Positions 7,855-16,958 of a stretch of 64,000 nt of DNA are shown one piece after another. The position numbers were made by a program, and so were the translations under genes. Below the pieces are notes generated by a model that worked only from the letters and a program-made list of their open reading frames with translations, was not told the origin of the DNA and searched no databases. Each line of letters starts with the position of its first letter. The stretch's first letter is position 1. The stretch comes from Parageobacillus thermantarcticus (GTDB taxonomy: Bacteria; Bacillota; Bacilli; Bacillales; Anoxybacillaceae), in NCBI RefSeq assembly GCF_900111865.1, contig NZ_FOJS01000003.1, positions 1-64,000 of the forward strand, written 5' to 3'.

Positions 7855-8625
7855 ATGGCTAAGATGTTTGTTACAGAAAGAAGGAATAAAATTCTTGAAT
7901 ATTTAAGCATCAAAAAAAGAGCGACTGTAAAAGAACTTTCGGAAAAGCTGAGTGTTTCTGAGGCTACCTTACGTTCTGATTTAAATGATATGGAAAAAGA
8001 AGGACTTTTAGTAAGAACACATGGGGGAGCAGTTCTTCATGACTACATTAAACCCGAGTTAAATTTCTCTACAAGGGAAAAACAAAATCATAGTGAAAAA
8101 GTCATTATCGGTCAGCTAGCTGAAAAATTAATCGAGGGAGATCAATGTATTCTGCTCGATGCTAGTTCAACTGTACTTGAATTAGCAAAAATTTTAAAAC
8201 ATAAACCAATGCGTCTAACCGTATTAACTAATGGAATATATACTGCTCTAGAGTTACGTGACAATCCCGAAATAACAGTAATCATGCTGGGGGGAATTGT
8301 CCGGATGGGGTCGAGCTCTATAGAAGGAACCTTAGGGGCTAACATTTTAAATAATATTAACGTTGATATAATGTTTACTTCCGCTCATGGTTTTACCTTT
8401 GAAAATGGATTAATGGATTTTAACATATATGAGGTAGAGCTAAAAAAAGCTATGGTTGAGTCTTCGAATCGTGTAGTTGCCTTATTGGATCATAGTAAGT
8501 TTGGAAAAAATTCTATAGCAACATTTTGCGATATTGAAAAAATTGATACTATAATTACAGATCGCCCCCCTACTGAAGAATTCATAAAAGAATTAAAACA
8601 AAAAAATATACACCTCGTTTACTAA
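7855..8625 (+). CDS. DeoR-family transcriptional regulator
   Basis: A 256-residue regulator with an N-terminal winged helix-turn-helix (about 6-60, including TVKELSEKLSVSEATLRSDL) and a C-terminal sugar-phosphate-sensing domain of the DeoR type (LDASSTVLELA, LTNGIYTALEL, IMLGGIVR). Such proteins usually repress adjacent sugar genes until a phosphorylated intermediate accumulates. It is divergent from the isomerase-dhaK-dhaL-glpX-fba genes and is probably their repressor. ATG at 7855 is preceded by AAAGGTGA; GTG at 7846 and ATG at 7864 are less likely starts. AT-rich codon use matches the rest of the cluster and differs from lexA or glnA. Confidence 0.88.
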   Translation: MAKMFVTERRNKILEYLSIKKRATVKELSEKLSVSEATLRSDLNDMEKEGLLVRTHGGAVLHDYIKPELNFSTREKQNHSEKVIIGQLAEKLIEGDQCILLDASSTVLELAKILKHKPMRLTVLTNGIYTALELRDNPEITVIMLGGIVRMGSSSIEGTLGANILNNINVDIMFTSAHGFTFENGLMDFNIYEVELKKAMVESSNRVVALLDHSKFGKNSIATFCDIEKIDTIITDRPPTEEFIKELKQKNIHLVY

Positions 8626-8643
8626 AATGATCAGGCATGTAAA

Positions 8644-8684
8644 ACAGAGAAAAGAGCTGAACTTACACAGCTACTTTTCTCTGT
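8644..8684 (+). terminator. Stem-loop terminator after the DeoR gene
   Basis: ACAGAGAAAAGAGCTG (8644-8659) pairs imperfectly with CAGCTACTTTTCTCTGT (8668-8684), 18 bases after the stop. There is no strong T-run, so efficiency is uncertain. The rest of 8685-8874 shows no gene. Confidence 0.5.
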
Positions 8685-8874
8685 ATCTAATTATAGAGCA
8701 AACCGCTTTAAAAATTCTTTTGTAAACACATCCACTGTCATCAACTGCCGCTTGTTTTACAACCGAAACATTACAATTATTAGGTTCGTCTTAACTCCCT
8801 TTGGATCAGTTTCTATTGTTCCGTTTTCTAACCATTTATTAGTTAAACATACAACAAATTAAGATGTGTTTATT

Positions 8875-9105
8875 TTAATGAAACCGCTTCTTTTGACTTT
8901 CTTTTAATTTTTTTGGAGTCACATCATTGCCATTGGGATCGATAACCGTTACGGAATGCAACATATCCTCCATCGCTTCGCGAAACGCTTGAATATATTC
9001 GCGGCGAAGCTGCTGCTGCTCAAGCGTTTCTTCCTCCGTTAAACCAGATGATTTTGCCTTTCTGGCCAGTTCGTTAATTCGCGCCATTTTTTGTTTTGAT
9101 AACAT
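8875..9105 (-). CDS. ynzC: DUF896 (UPF0291) family protein YnzC
   Basis: A 76-residue, highly charged helical protein starting [16 protein letters not shown], matching the YnzC family of short antiparallel helices found in bacilli next to lexA. In B. subtilis ynzC belongs to the SOS-linked yneA-yneB-ynzC group; its molecular role is unknown. The start at 9105 is favoured by GGTGGAGG just upstream. It lies about 165 bases after yneB, and a TATAAG element near 9145-9155 on the minus strand may give it its own transcript. It marks the boundary between conserved gene order and the AT-rich island. Confidence 0.88.
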   Translation of the reverse strand: MLSKQKMARINELARKAKSSGLTEEETLEQQQLRREYIQAFREAMEDMLHSVTVIDPNGNDVTPKKLKESQKKRFH

Positions 9106-9270
9106 AGCTGCCTCCACCTTATCATTGTATTGCTACTCCCCCATCTTATACGACAGCAACGGAAAGCGCAACTATCTTGCTTTTCCGCGCGCCAAGCATT
9201 CGCGATAAAACGTTCCGGCCGCAAAATGATTTGCCCGGTGCCTTCTGCATAATAAAAAACGGCGTGATCC

Positions 9271-9924
<654 letters not shown>

Positions 9925-9932
9925 TCACGATT

Positions 9933-10238
9933 TTATTTTCTGACGACGAGCGATTCATTTTCCTTTGATTTTAGCACAGGAATAACAATTTTTTCACCGG
10001 CGACAATTTGCTGACTCGGTAAATGATTGACATCGACGACCCACTCGATAAATTCCGCTGTCGAAAGCCGATGTTGTTCTTCATATTCCTTCGCCAGCTT
10101 CCAAAGCGTATCTCCCGACGCAACCGTAATTTCCATATATTTATCTTTTTCAATCGGCTTGTTCGCGTATAAAAACGCCCCGATCACCATAAACAAAAGC
10201 GCTGAAAAAATCATGTAATGAGCAAACATACGTTTCAT
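9933..10238 (-). CDS. yneA: SOS-induced cell division suppressor YneA (LysM protein)
   Basis: A 101-residue membrane-anchored protein that delays division when the SOS response is on. An N-terminal membrane segment (about 5-25) is followed by a LysM domain starting ITVASGDTLWKLA and ending IVAGEKIVIP, which binds peptidoglycan. ATG at 10238 has GAGGTGG upstream; GTG at 10247 is an alternative. It is transcribed away from lexA, 20 bases ahead of yneB, from a promoter at 10278-10307 in a region with LexA boxes at 10254-10267, 10288-10301 and 10317-10330. Confidence 0.9.
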   Translation of the reverse strand: MKRMFAHYMIFSALLFMVIGAFLYANKPIEKDKYMEITVASGDTLWKLAKEYEEQHRLSTAEFIEWVVDVNHLPSQQIVAGEKIVIPVLKSKENESLVVRK

Positions 10239-10253
10239 ATCGCCCACCTCTTA

Positions 10254-10330
10254 AGAATGTTTGTTCGGTTTACCCACATTATAATGAAGAACATTTGTTT
10301 GTGTCAATATAATTTTCGAACTTATGTTTG
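10254..10330. promoter_or_regulatory. Divergent lexA/yneA control region with three LexA (SOS) boxes
   Basis: Matches to the Gram-positive LexA box CGAAC-N4-GTTCG are CGAACTTATGTTTG (10317-10330), AGAACATTTGTTTG (10288-10301) and, on the minus strand, CGAACAAACATTC (within 10254-10267). The first overlaps the lexA -35 (TTGTTT, 10328-10333; -10 TATAAT, 10351-10356; spacer 17). The second lies in the yneA promoter (TTGACA, 10307-10302; TATAAT, 10283-10278; spacer 18). Three boxes between these genes is also the B. subtilis arrangement. Confidence 0.8.
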
Positions 10331-10388
10331 TTTTTTCAAATTCCGCATGCTATAATGTAGGCAAATGATGTGGTAAGAGGTGTATACG

Positions 10389-11012
10389 ATGACGAAATTA
10401 TCAAAGCGGCAACAGCAAATTTTGGATTTTATTAAAAAAGAGGTAAAAACAAAAGGTTACCCACCTTCTGTCCGCGAAATCGGCGAGGCGGTCGGACTCG
10501 CCTCCAGCTCCACCGTACATGGGCATCTTGCGCGGCTTGAAAGCAAAGGATATATTCGCCGCGATCCGACAAAACCGCGCGCCATTGAAATATTGGATGC
10601 TGATTTCTCCATGCGAAACGAAACGGACGACGTCATCTCGGTGCCGATCATTGGCAAAGTGACAGCCGGTCAACCGATCACGGCCATCGAAAACGTTGAA
10701 GACTATTTCCCTTTGCCGAAGCGGCTCGTTTCATCGGAAGACCACGTTTTTATGCTGGAAGTAATGGGCGACAGCATGATCGAAGCGGGGATTTTAGACG
10801 GGGACTACGTGATTGTGCGGCAACAGCAATCCGCCGATAATGGAGACATCGTTGTCGCGATGACAGAGGAAAACGAAGCAACGGTAAAGCGGTTTTTTAA
10901 AGAGAAAGATCATATTCGCCTGCAGCCGGAAAATTCTAATTTAGAACCAATTATCGTTCGCGATTGTACAATTCTCGGCAAAGTCATCGGCGTCTATCGC
11001 GTCATTCATTAA
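10389..11012 (+). CDS. lexA: SOS response repressor LexA
   Basis: Repressor of DNA-damage genes that cuts itself when RecA filaments form. The 207 residues have a winged helix-turn-helix (about 28-48, [20 protein letters not shown]), the Ala93-Gly94 cleavage site in VTAGQP, and the Ser129 (GDSM) / Lys167 (ATVKRF) catalytic dyad. ATG at 10389 has AAGAGGTG upstream; GTG at 10380 overlaps that site. It is the only core gene here on the plus strand and is autoregulated through the LexA boxes upstream. Confidence 0.96.
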   Translation: MTKLSKRQQQILDFIKKEVKTKGYPPSVREIGEAVGLASSSTVHGHLARLESKGYIRRDPTKPRAIEILDADFSMRNETDDVISVPIIGKVTAGQPITAIENVEDYFPLPKRLVSSEDHVFMLEVMGDSMIEAGILDGDYVIVRQQQSADNGDIVVAMTEENEATVKRFFKEKDHIRLQPENSNLEPIIVRDCTILGKVIGVYRVIH

Positions 11013-11028
11013 ACATCTGCAAACAAAC

Positions 11029-11062
11029 AAAGGCTATCTCGTTTCGTGCGAGATAGCCTTTT
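11029..11062. terminator. Bidirectional terminator between lexA and glnA
   Basis: AAAGGCTATCTCG and CGAGATAGCCTTTT form a 13-base stem with a short loop, followed by a T-rich stretch on the plus strand. It lies between the convergent lexA and glnA stops and can serve both. Confidence 0.8.
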
Positions 11063-11066
11063 GCTT

Positions 11067-12401
11067 TTAATAAAGTTCCATATATTGGTCGCGCTCCCAT
11101 TGATGCACGGCCGTGCGGAACATATCCCATTCGATTTCTTTCGCTTCAACGAAGTGTTCGAACAAGTGTTTTCCGAGCGCTTGAACGATGACTTCGTCCG
11201 ATTTCAAGTTTTCGAGCGCTTCTGCCAACGTCGCCGGCAAGTCAACGATTCCTTCTTCCAATCGCTCTTCTTTTGTCATCACATAAATATTACGATCCAC
11301 CGGAGCCGGAGGAGTTAATTTGTTTTTAATTCCATCTAGTCCAGCTGCTAACAATACCGCCATTGCTAAATACGGATTCGCCGATGGATCGACGCTGCGC
11401 ACTTCAATGCGCGTGCTCATTCCGCGCGAAGCTGGAATACGAATCAGCGGACTGCGGTTGCGGGCAGACCATGCCACATAGCATGGCGCTTCATAGCCAG
11501 GCACAAGACGTTTGTATGAGTTCACCGTCGGGTTTGTCACTGCCGTAAAGTTCGGCGCGTGTTTCAGCACACCGGCGATAAATTGGCGCGCTGTATCGCT
11601 TAATTGCAAATCGGCGTTTGGATCGAAAAACGCGTTTTCATTATTTCTAAATAACGATAAGTTGCAGTGCATTCCAGACCCGTTAATGCCAAAGATCGGT
11701 TTTGGCATAAATGTTGCGTGTAGGCCGTGTTTACGCGCGATCGTTTTGACAACAAGCTTAAACGTTTGAATGTCGTCGCACGCTTTGACCGCATCTGCGT
11801 ATTTAAAGTCGATTTCGTGCTGGCCAGGCGCTACTTCATGGTGCGAAGCTTCAATTTCAAATCCCATTTCTTCTAATTCAAGAACGATGTCGCGGCGGCA
11901 GTTTTCTCCTAAATCGGTTGGCGCCAAGTCAAAATAACCGCCTTGGTCGTTCAATTCAAGCGTAGGGCGCCCATTTTCATCGAGTTTGAACAAGAAGAAT
12001 TCCGGTTCCGCGCCTAGATTGAAAGCGGTGAATCCGAGCGCTTCCATTTCTTTTAACATCCGTTTTAAGTTATAGCGAGGACACCCTTCAAACGGAGTGC
12101 CATCGGCATTGTAAATGTCGCAAATAAAGCGGGCTACTTTTCCTTTTTCTGCCGTCCACGGGAAAATAACGAACGTATCTAAATCAGGGTATAAATACAT
12201 ATCTGATTCTTCAATGCGAACAAATCCTTCAATCGAAGAACCGTCAAACATAATTTTGTTGTTTAACGCTTTTTCCAGCTGGCTGATTGGGATTTCCACG
12301 TTTTTAATGGTGCCAAGAATATCGGTAAATTGCAGACGGATATACTTGACGTTTTCTTCTTTGACGATGCGCATAATGTCTTCTCTCGTGTACTTTGCCA
12401 T
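11067..12401 (-). CDS. glnA: Glutamine synthetase, type I
   Basis: ATP-dependent ligation of ammonia to glutamate, a cytoplasmic dodecamer. The 444-residue length equals the B. subtilis enzyme (GSI-alpha type). Visible landmarks are [40 protein letters not shown] and the active-site loop region [13 protein letters not shown]. It follows glnR by 38 bases in the classic glnRA operon. In bacilli the feedback-inhibited enzyme also controls GlnR and TnrA, so GlnR activity here is expected to depend on this protein. Confidence 0.97.
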   Translation of the reverse strand: MAKYTREDIMRIVKEENVKYIRLQFTDILGTIKNVEIPISQLEKALNNKIMFDGSSIEGFVRIEESDMYLYPDLDTFVIFPWTAEKGKVARFICDIYNADGTPFEGCPRYNLKRMLKEMEALGFTAFNLGAEPEFFLFKLDENGRPTLELNDQGGYFDLAPTDLGENCRRDIVLELEEMGFEIEASHHEVAPGQHEIDFKYADAVKACDDIQTFKLVVKTIARKHGLHATFMPKPIFGINGSGMHCNLSLFRNNENAFFDPNADLQLSDTARQFIAGVLKHAPNFTAVTNPTVNSYKRLVPGYEAPCYVAWSARNRSPLIRIPASRGMSTRIEVRSVDPSANPYLAMAVLLAAGLDGIKNKLTPPAPVDRNIYVMTKEERLEEGIVDLPATLAEALENLKSDEVIVQALGKHLFEHFVEAKEIEWDMFRTAVHQWERDQYMELY

Positions 12402-12439
12402 TTGTTAATTCCTCCCCGGCTCCCAATTTTAATTATTTA

Positions 12440-12844
12440 TTAGTGAAAGAAGCGAGCGAGATCTCCTTGGCGAAGTGATGCACGATGGAAACGACCCGCC
12501 TGCATTAGCTCCGTTCGCAAAATTTCGCGCAATTCCTCATCGGACAAGCTTTGTTTTACAACTTTTTCGACCTTTTCCCCTTGTTTTTCATGCTTATCCG
12601 ATTGTCGCGCCGCAAAAATTTGCTTAATGCCGGCCAAGTTGACTCCTTGATCGATCAAATCCTTAATCTCCAGAAGGCGATCGATGTCGTTTAGCGAAAA
12701 CAAGCGGCGATTTCCTTCTGTGCGCGCAGGAGAAACAAGGCCATGCTCCTCGTAATAACGGATTTGGCGGGCAGACAATTCTGTTAATTGCATCACTATC
12801 CCAATCGGAAACAATGGCATGGAACGACGAATATTACTATTCAT
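12440..12844 (-). CDS. glnR: MerR-family nitrogen repressor GlnR
   Basis: A 134-residue repressor of glnRA that acts when nitrogen is plentiful. The MerR-type helix-turn-helix is at about 14-50 ([23 protein letters not shown]). The C-terminal tail contains the region through which feedback-inhibited glutamine synthetase activates the family. ATG at 12844 follows AGGAGG with 7 bases between. Promoter and half-sites upstream (12874-12911) suggest autorepression. Confidence 0.94.
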   Translation of the reverse strand: MNSNIRRSMPLFPIGIVMQLTELSARQIRYYEEHGLVSPARTEGNRRLFSLNDIDRLLEIKDLIDQGVNLAGIKQIFAARQSDKHEKQGEKVEKVVKQSLSDEELREILRTELMQAGRFHRASLRQGDLARFFH

Positions 12845-12873
12845 GCCAATTCCTCCTCGCTTATGATGAATTT

Positions 12874-12911
12874 ATTTTATATCATGTTAAAATATATGTC
12901 AATATTATGTT
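12874..12911 (-). promoter_or_regulatory. glnR promoter with GlnR-type half-sites
   Basis: On the minus strand TTGACA (12902-12897) and TAAAAT (12879-12874) are 17 bases apart. Three TNACA half-sites (TAACA, TGACA, TAACA) spaced 11-12 bases overlap the -35 and flank it. The GlnR consensus is TGTNA-N7-TNACA; only the right half is well matched, so the site is imperfect. Confidence 0.6.
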
Positions 12912-12919
12912 AGATTTTA

Positions 12920-14188
12920 TCACAAAGAAATTAATCGTTTTTCGAGCAACTGATCAACTGCCGTACAAATCGCGATTTTTACGTGCGAATACGTCAGTCC
13001 TCCTTGCACGTAAGCGACATATGGGGGGCGGATCGGACCATCCGCAGTTAATTCAATGCTCGCTCCTTGAATAAACGTTCCTGCCGCCATAATGACGTCG
13101 TCTTCATAGCCGGGCATATAGCTTGGATACGGGGTAAAATGCGCGTTTACCGGAGAGGAAAATTGAATCGCTTGGCAAAACGCGATCATTTGCTCCGGAT
13201 CATTAAATTGCACTGATTGAACTAGATCCGTCCGCTTCGCATTCCAAGACGGCTGCGTATTTAAACCGATCCGTTCAAGCATCGCTGCCGTAAAAACCGC
13301 TCCTTTCAACGCTTGGCCGACGATATGGGGAGCGAGGAAAAACCCTTGATACATTTCATGCAAGCTGTATAACGTCGGACCCGCTTCAGCGCCGATGCCC
13401 GGGGATGTCATACGATATGCGCATGCTTGCACATATTGTTTTTTTCCAACGATATACCCTCCCGTTTTTGCGAGCCCCCCGCCGGGATTTTTAATCAGCG
13501 ATCCTGCCATTAAGTCGGCACCGACGTGGCACGGTTCTTTTTCTTCGACAAATTCGCCATAACAATTGTCGACAAAAACAACAACGTCCGGCTTAATCGC
13601 TTTGACAAACGAAATCATTTCCCTTATTTCCTCAATCGTAAACGATGGTCGCGTCGCATATCCTCTCGAGCGCTGAATGCCGATCATTTTTGTCCGCTCG
13701 TTGATCGCGTTTTTGACAGCGGCAAAGTCGACGCGTCCTTCCGGCGTTAGCGGCACGCTTTGATAATGAATATGAAATTCTTTTAAGGAACCGACGCCGC
13801 TGCCGCGAATGCCAACGATTTCTTCTAACGTATCATACGGGTTTCCCGTGATGTAAAGCAGCTCATCGCCCGGGCGAAGAATGCCAAATAGCGCGATCGA
13901 AATCGCATGTGTGCCGGAAATAATTTGCGGGCGGACAATTCCCGCTTCGCCGCCGAATACGTCCGCATATATTTGTTCGAGCGTATCTCTGCCGATATCG
14001 TCATACCCATACCCTGTCGATGGGATGAAATGGCTGTCGCTCACTTTATGGCGCCGAAAGCTATCCAACACCCGATATTGATTGATATCGATCCGTTCAT
14101 CAATCTCTTTGTGAATTGGCGCGATTTGCGCTTCGATTTCTTTCACAAGTGCAGCGATTTTTTCTCCATGTTGCAACTGTGTAAACAT
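12920..14188 (-). CDS. ynbB: PLP-dependent YnbB (methionine gamma-lyase/aluminium-resistance-like)
   Basis: A 422-residue fold-type I pyridoxal-phosphate enzyme of the YnbB family, always found before glnR in bacilli. The probable cofactor lysine is in SLIKNPGGG, preceded by VFVDNCYGEF, whose aspartate holds the pyridine nitrogen. Relatives are annotated as methionine gamma-lyase-like or aluminium-resistance proteins, but the true reaction is not established. It ends 76 bases before glnR and starts 14 bases after hflX, suggesting co-transcription with hflX. Confidence 0.88.
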   Translation of the reverse strand: MFTQLQHGEKIAALVKEIEAQIAPIHKEIDERIDINQYRVLDSFRRHKVSDSHFIPSTGYGYDDIGRDTLEQIYADVFGGEAGIVRPQIISGTHAISIALFGILRPGDELLYITGNPYDTLEEIVGIRGSGVGSLKEFHIHYQSVPLTPEGRVDFAAVKNAINERTKMIGIQRSRGYATRPSFTIEEIREMISFVKAIKPDVVVFVDNCYGEFVEEKEPCHVGADLMAGSLIKNPGGGLAKTGGYIVGKKQYVQACAYRMTSPGIGAEAGPTLYSLHEMYQGFFLAPHIVGQALKGAVFTAAMLERIGLNTQPSWNAKRTDLVQSVQFNDPEQMIAFCQAIQFSSPVNAHFTPYPSYMPGYEDDVIMAAGTFIQGASIELTADGPIRPPYVAYVQGGLTYSHVKIAICTAVDQLLEKRLISL

Positions 14189-14201
14189 ATAATGACCCTT
14201 T

Positions 14202-15452
14202 CTATTTTTGATATTGTCGCAATTGTCCGGATAGGGGATGTTTTGGCATCATATAGCCACTACATTCATACATGCCGCATTTTTCATTATAATGCAACTC
14301 TCGTAAAATGGTTTCCGCTTTTAACTGAGCAAGCAATTTCCCTTCATAGCTCGGAATCGATACGCGATAATGAATCATTTGCTTCATCATCGCTTCTTCA
14401 ATAAATTGCCGCAGTCTCCGCAAATCATGTACATTAAAAGCGCTGATGATGATTGCTTCCGTCTTCGTGCTTGGAACAAAGCTGTGATGAGCGATATCGC
14501 GTTTGTTATACACAGTAACGATCGGAACAGTGGAGACACCCAGTTCATCGAGCAATTCGTAAACCGTCTGTTCATGATGATAATAATCCGGATTCGATGA
14601 ATCGACAACGTGCAAAATTAAATCCGCTTCTTTGACTTCTTCGAGCGTGGAACGAAACGCCGCCACTAACGTTGTCGGCAAATCTTGAATAAAGCCGACC
14701 GTATCCGTTAAAAGCGCCGTATAGCCGCTTGGAAGCGTTATTTTTCGCGTGAGCGGGTCAAGGGTGGCGAACAATAAATTTTCTTCTAACGAATCCGCGT
14801 CAGTCAGACGATTAAATAGCGTCGATTTTCCCGCGTTCGTATATCCGACAAGCGAAATTTGAAAAGCGCGATTTTTTTTGCGGCGCTCCCGGTATCGCTC
14901 GCGGTGTTCGGCAACCAATTTCAATTGTGTTTTAATTTCATCGATGCGCCGATAAATATGGCGGCGGTCCGTTTCCAGCTTCGTTTCCCCCGGTCCTCTT
15001 GTTCCGATTCCGCCGCCAAGGCGAGATAATTCCGTTCCTTGTCCGCTTAAACGCGGCAATAAATATTGCAATTGCGCGAGTTCTACTTGCAATTTCCCTT
15101 CTTTCGATTGTGCGCGTTGCGCGAATATATCTAAAATCAGCTGCGTCCGGTCAATAATGCGGACGGATAGCCGCCTTGACAAATTGCGGTTTTGGCTCGG
15201 CGATAATTCATCATTAAAGATAACAACATCCGGCTCTAATTGTTCGACAAGGCGGGCAAGCTCCTCGACTTTCCCCTTTCCGATATATGTTGCCGAATGA
15301 ACCGCTTCCCGCTTTTGCGCAACGGTCATGATGACTTCGCCGTTTGCCGTGCGCACTAGCGATGCTAATTCTTCCATCGAATAAAAAAACCGTTCGTCAT
15401 CCATATGGGGAAGCTGGCATCCGACTAAAATCACTTTTTCTCGTTCTTCCAA
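14202..15452 (-). CDS. hflX: Ribosome-associated GTPase HflX
   Basis: GTPase that binds the 50S subunit and splits stalled or stressed ribosomes. An N-terminal HflX domain (KVILVGCQ, then GKGKVEELA) is followed by a basic helical linker and the G domain with GYTNAGKST (G1), DTVGF (G3) and NKRD (G4). The start is set at TTG 15452, which follows AAGGTG by 5 bases and gives 416 residues, close to the family size. ATG at 15491 would add 13 residues but has no clear ribosome site. Confidence 0.92.
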   Translation of the reverse strand: MEEREKVILVGCQLPHMDDERFFYSMEELASLVRTANGEVIMTVAQKREAVHSATYIGKGKVEELARLVEQLEPDVVIFNDELSPSQNRNLSRRLSVRIIDRTQLILDIFAQRAQSKEGKLQVELAQLQYLLPRLSGQGTELSRLGGGIGTRGPGETKLETDRRHIYRRIDEIKTQLKLVAEHRERYRERRKKNRAFQISLVGYTNAGKSTLFNRLTDADSLEENLLFATLDPLTRKITLPSGYTALLTDTVGFIQDLPTTLVAAFRSTLEEVKEADLILHVVDSSNPDYYHHEQTVYELLDELGVSTVPIVTVYNKRDIAHHSFVPSTKTEAIIISAFNVHDLRRLRQFIEEAMMKQMIHYRVSIPSYEGKLLAQLKAETILRELHYNEKCGMYECSGYMMPKHPLSGQLRQYQK

Positions 15453-15607
15453 TGCTGCACCTTCTTTCCACTGACGTAACTTAACCTGCATCCATCATAA
15501 CAAATCTTATCGCAAATCGCTATATAATGAGCATAAAGCCTTCTGGCTATGCTACGTGCATTGGAAACTTTCGCACCGTTTATCGCAAAATCAAGCGATG
15601 ATCGTTC

Positions 15608-15634
15608 TAAAAAAAACGGCGCATTCATTGCGCC
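15608..15634 (-). terminator. Terminator after the thiolase remnant
   Basis: On the minus strand GGCGCA-ATGAA-TGCGCC is followed by GTTTTTTTT, an intrinsic terminator 9 bases after the thiolase fragment stop. It shows that the original end of the acyl-CoA operon is retained. Confidence 0.85.
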
Positions 15635-15642
15635 AATTCTCA

Positions 15643-15870
15643 TCACAGCCGTTCGATAATCGTTGCGGTAGCCATTCCGTGGCCGATGCAAATCGTGAGC
15701 AACCCGTATTTGCCGTTTCGCCGTTTAAGTTCGTAAACGAGCGATGTCATTAATTTCACACCGGTCGCCCCCAACGGATGGCCTAACGCAATGGCGCCTC
15801 CGTTTACGTTCACTTTGGAAAGCGGGGCGCCGATTTCTTTTTGCCACGCTAACACATCATCGTTCACCAC
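15643..15870 (-). pseudogene. Acetyl-CoA acyltransferase (thiolase), C-terminal remnant
   Basis: Only about 75 C-terminal residues of a roughly 390-residue thiolase remain. They include the region before NVNGGAIALGHPLGATG, with the catalytic histidine in GHP, and LLTICIGHGMATA, with the catalytic cysteine near the end. The first catalytic cysteine and most of the N-terminal fold are missing. The frame begins with GTG at 15870, overlapping the last bases of the CaiB gene. A good ribosome site (AAGGAG) still stands before an ATG at this point, so the deletion seems to run from about the original start codon to about codon 310. The protein cannot be a working thiolase. Confidence 0.85.
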
Positions 15871-16943
15871 TCCTTCTTTCGCAATAGATCGCCATGTTCA
15901 TCTAGTGACGGCGCCGGTTTTCGTTTTTGTAATAATGTTTCGTCATACCGGGTCGCTACTTCTATGCGCCGTCCGGCAATATGAATCATTTTGCGATAGC
16001 TGTCCGCGGCAAACAGCGCTTTCGCTTCATCTGTTTCCAGCACAGGAGCAAGGCAGCAATCGACCGTTTGGCTAAATTCGATCCATTCTTGAAGCGTTTT
16101 TGTTTGAAATAGATGAACAATCTCATGAAAAATTGGATTTTCTTCGCTTGCGGGCGAATCATGATGCAAAATCCACTCCGGCTTTTCAACAGCATGGCAA
16201 AAGTTTTCCCAAAATTTTTTCTCAAGCGCCGCTAAGCTGACATACCGCCCGTCTTTCGTTTCGTACAAGCGGTAGGAGACGACCGTGTCGGCAAGTTCGG
16301 CGATGCCGTTTTTTCTTCCTGTATCATGCTCGATAACAAAATGGTTCATCATCATCGATAGCAATCCATCGACTAACGAAAGGTCAATGTACGTTCCTTT
16401 TCCTGTCCGCTCACGGTAATATAGCGCAGCGACGATTTGCTCTACAGCATGGATGCTCCCAATCAAATCGGCAAGCGTAATCGTCGGATGAATAGGGCGT
16501 CCTTCTTGATCTTTCAACTGCGCCAGCACACCGGTCATCGCCATGTAATTTAAATCGTGGCTTCCAAATAAAGAATACTTGCTCTGTTGCCCGAAGCCGC
16601 TGATCGAACAGTAAACGACCGTTTCATTCATCGCACGGATATCTTCGTAGCTTAAACCGAGCCGTTTCATCACTCCCGGACGAAAGCTTTCAATGATGAC
16701 ATCGGCCTTTTGGATCAGCTGTTTTGCCGTCTGTAAATCTTGTTTGTTTTTTAAGTCAAGGGCAATGCTTTTTTTGCCTGCATTGTTTGCGCGAAACACG
16801 CATTCCTCCGCAAGCGAACGCATCATATCTCCCGTTTTTGGTTCAATTTTGATGACTTCTGCTCCTAAATCAGCCAAACGCAGGCTGGCGAATGGACCGG
16901 GAAGGTAGTGGGAAAAATCGATAACCGTTACTCCGTCTAACAC
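15864..16943 (-). CDS. CaiB/BaiF-family (family III) CoA-transferase
   Basis: A 359-residue protein of the family that includes carnitine CoA-transferase, formyl-CoA transferase and alpha-methylacyl-CoA racemase. It starts MLDGVTVIDFSHYLPGPF, has KSIALDLKN and a conserved LADLIGSIHA segment holding the probable catalytic aspartate. It moves CoA between acyl groups or epimerises branched acyl-CoAs; the substrate is not readable. GTG at 16943 follows GAAGGTG. It lies 15 bases after the acyl-CoA dehydrogenase and its stop overlaps the thiolase remnant, as expected for an acyl-CoA degradation operon. It appears intact. Confidence 0.88.
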   Translation of the reverse strand: MLDGVTVIDFSHYLPGPFASLRLADLGAEVIKIEPKTGDMMRSLAEECVFRANNAGKKSIALDLKNKQDLQTAKQLIQKADVIIESFRPGVMKRLGLSYEDIRAMNETVVYCSISGFGQQSKYSLFGSHDLNYMAMTGVLAQLKDQEGRPIHPTITLADLIGSIHAVEQIVAALYYRERTGKGTYIDLSLVDGLLSMMMNHFVIEHDTGRKNGIAELADTVVSYRLYETKDGRYVSLAALEKKFWENFCHAVEKPEWILHHDSPASEENPIFHEIVHLFQTKTLQEWIEFSQTVDCCLAPVLETDEAKALFAADSYRKMIHIAGRRIEVATRYDETLLQKRKPAPSLDEHGDLLRKKEW

Positions 16944-16958
16944 GGCGTCACCTTCTTT

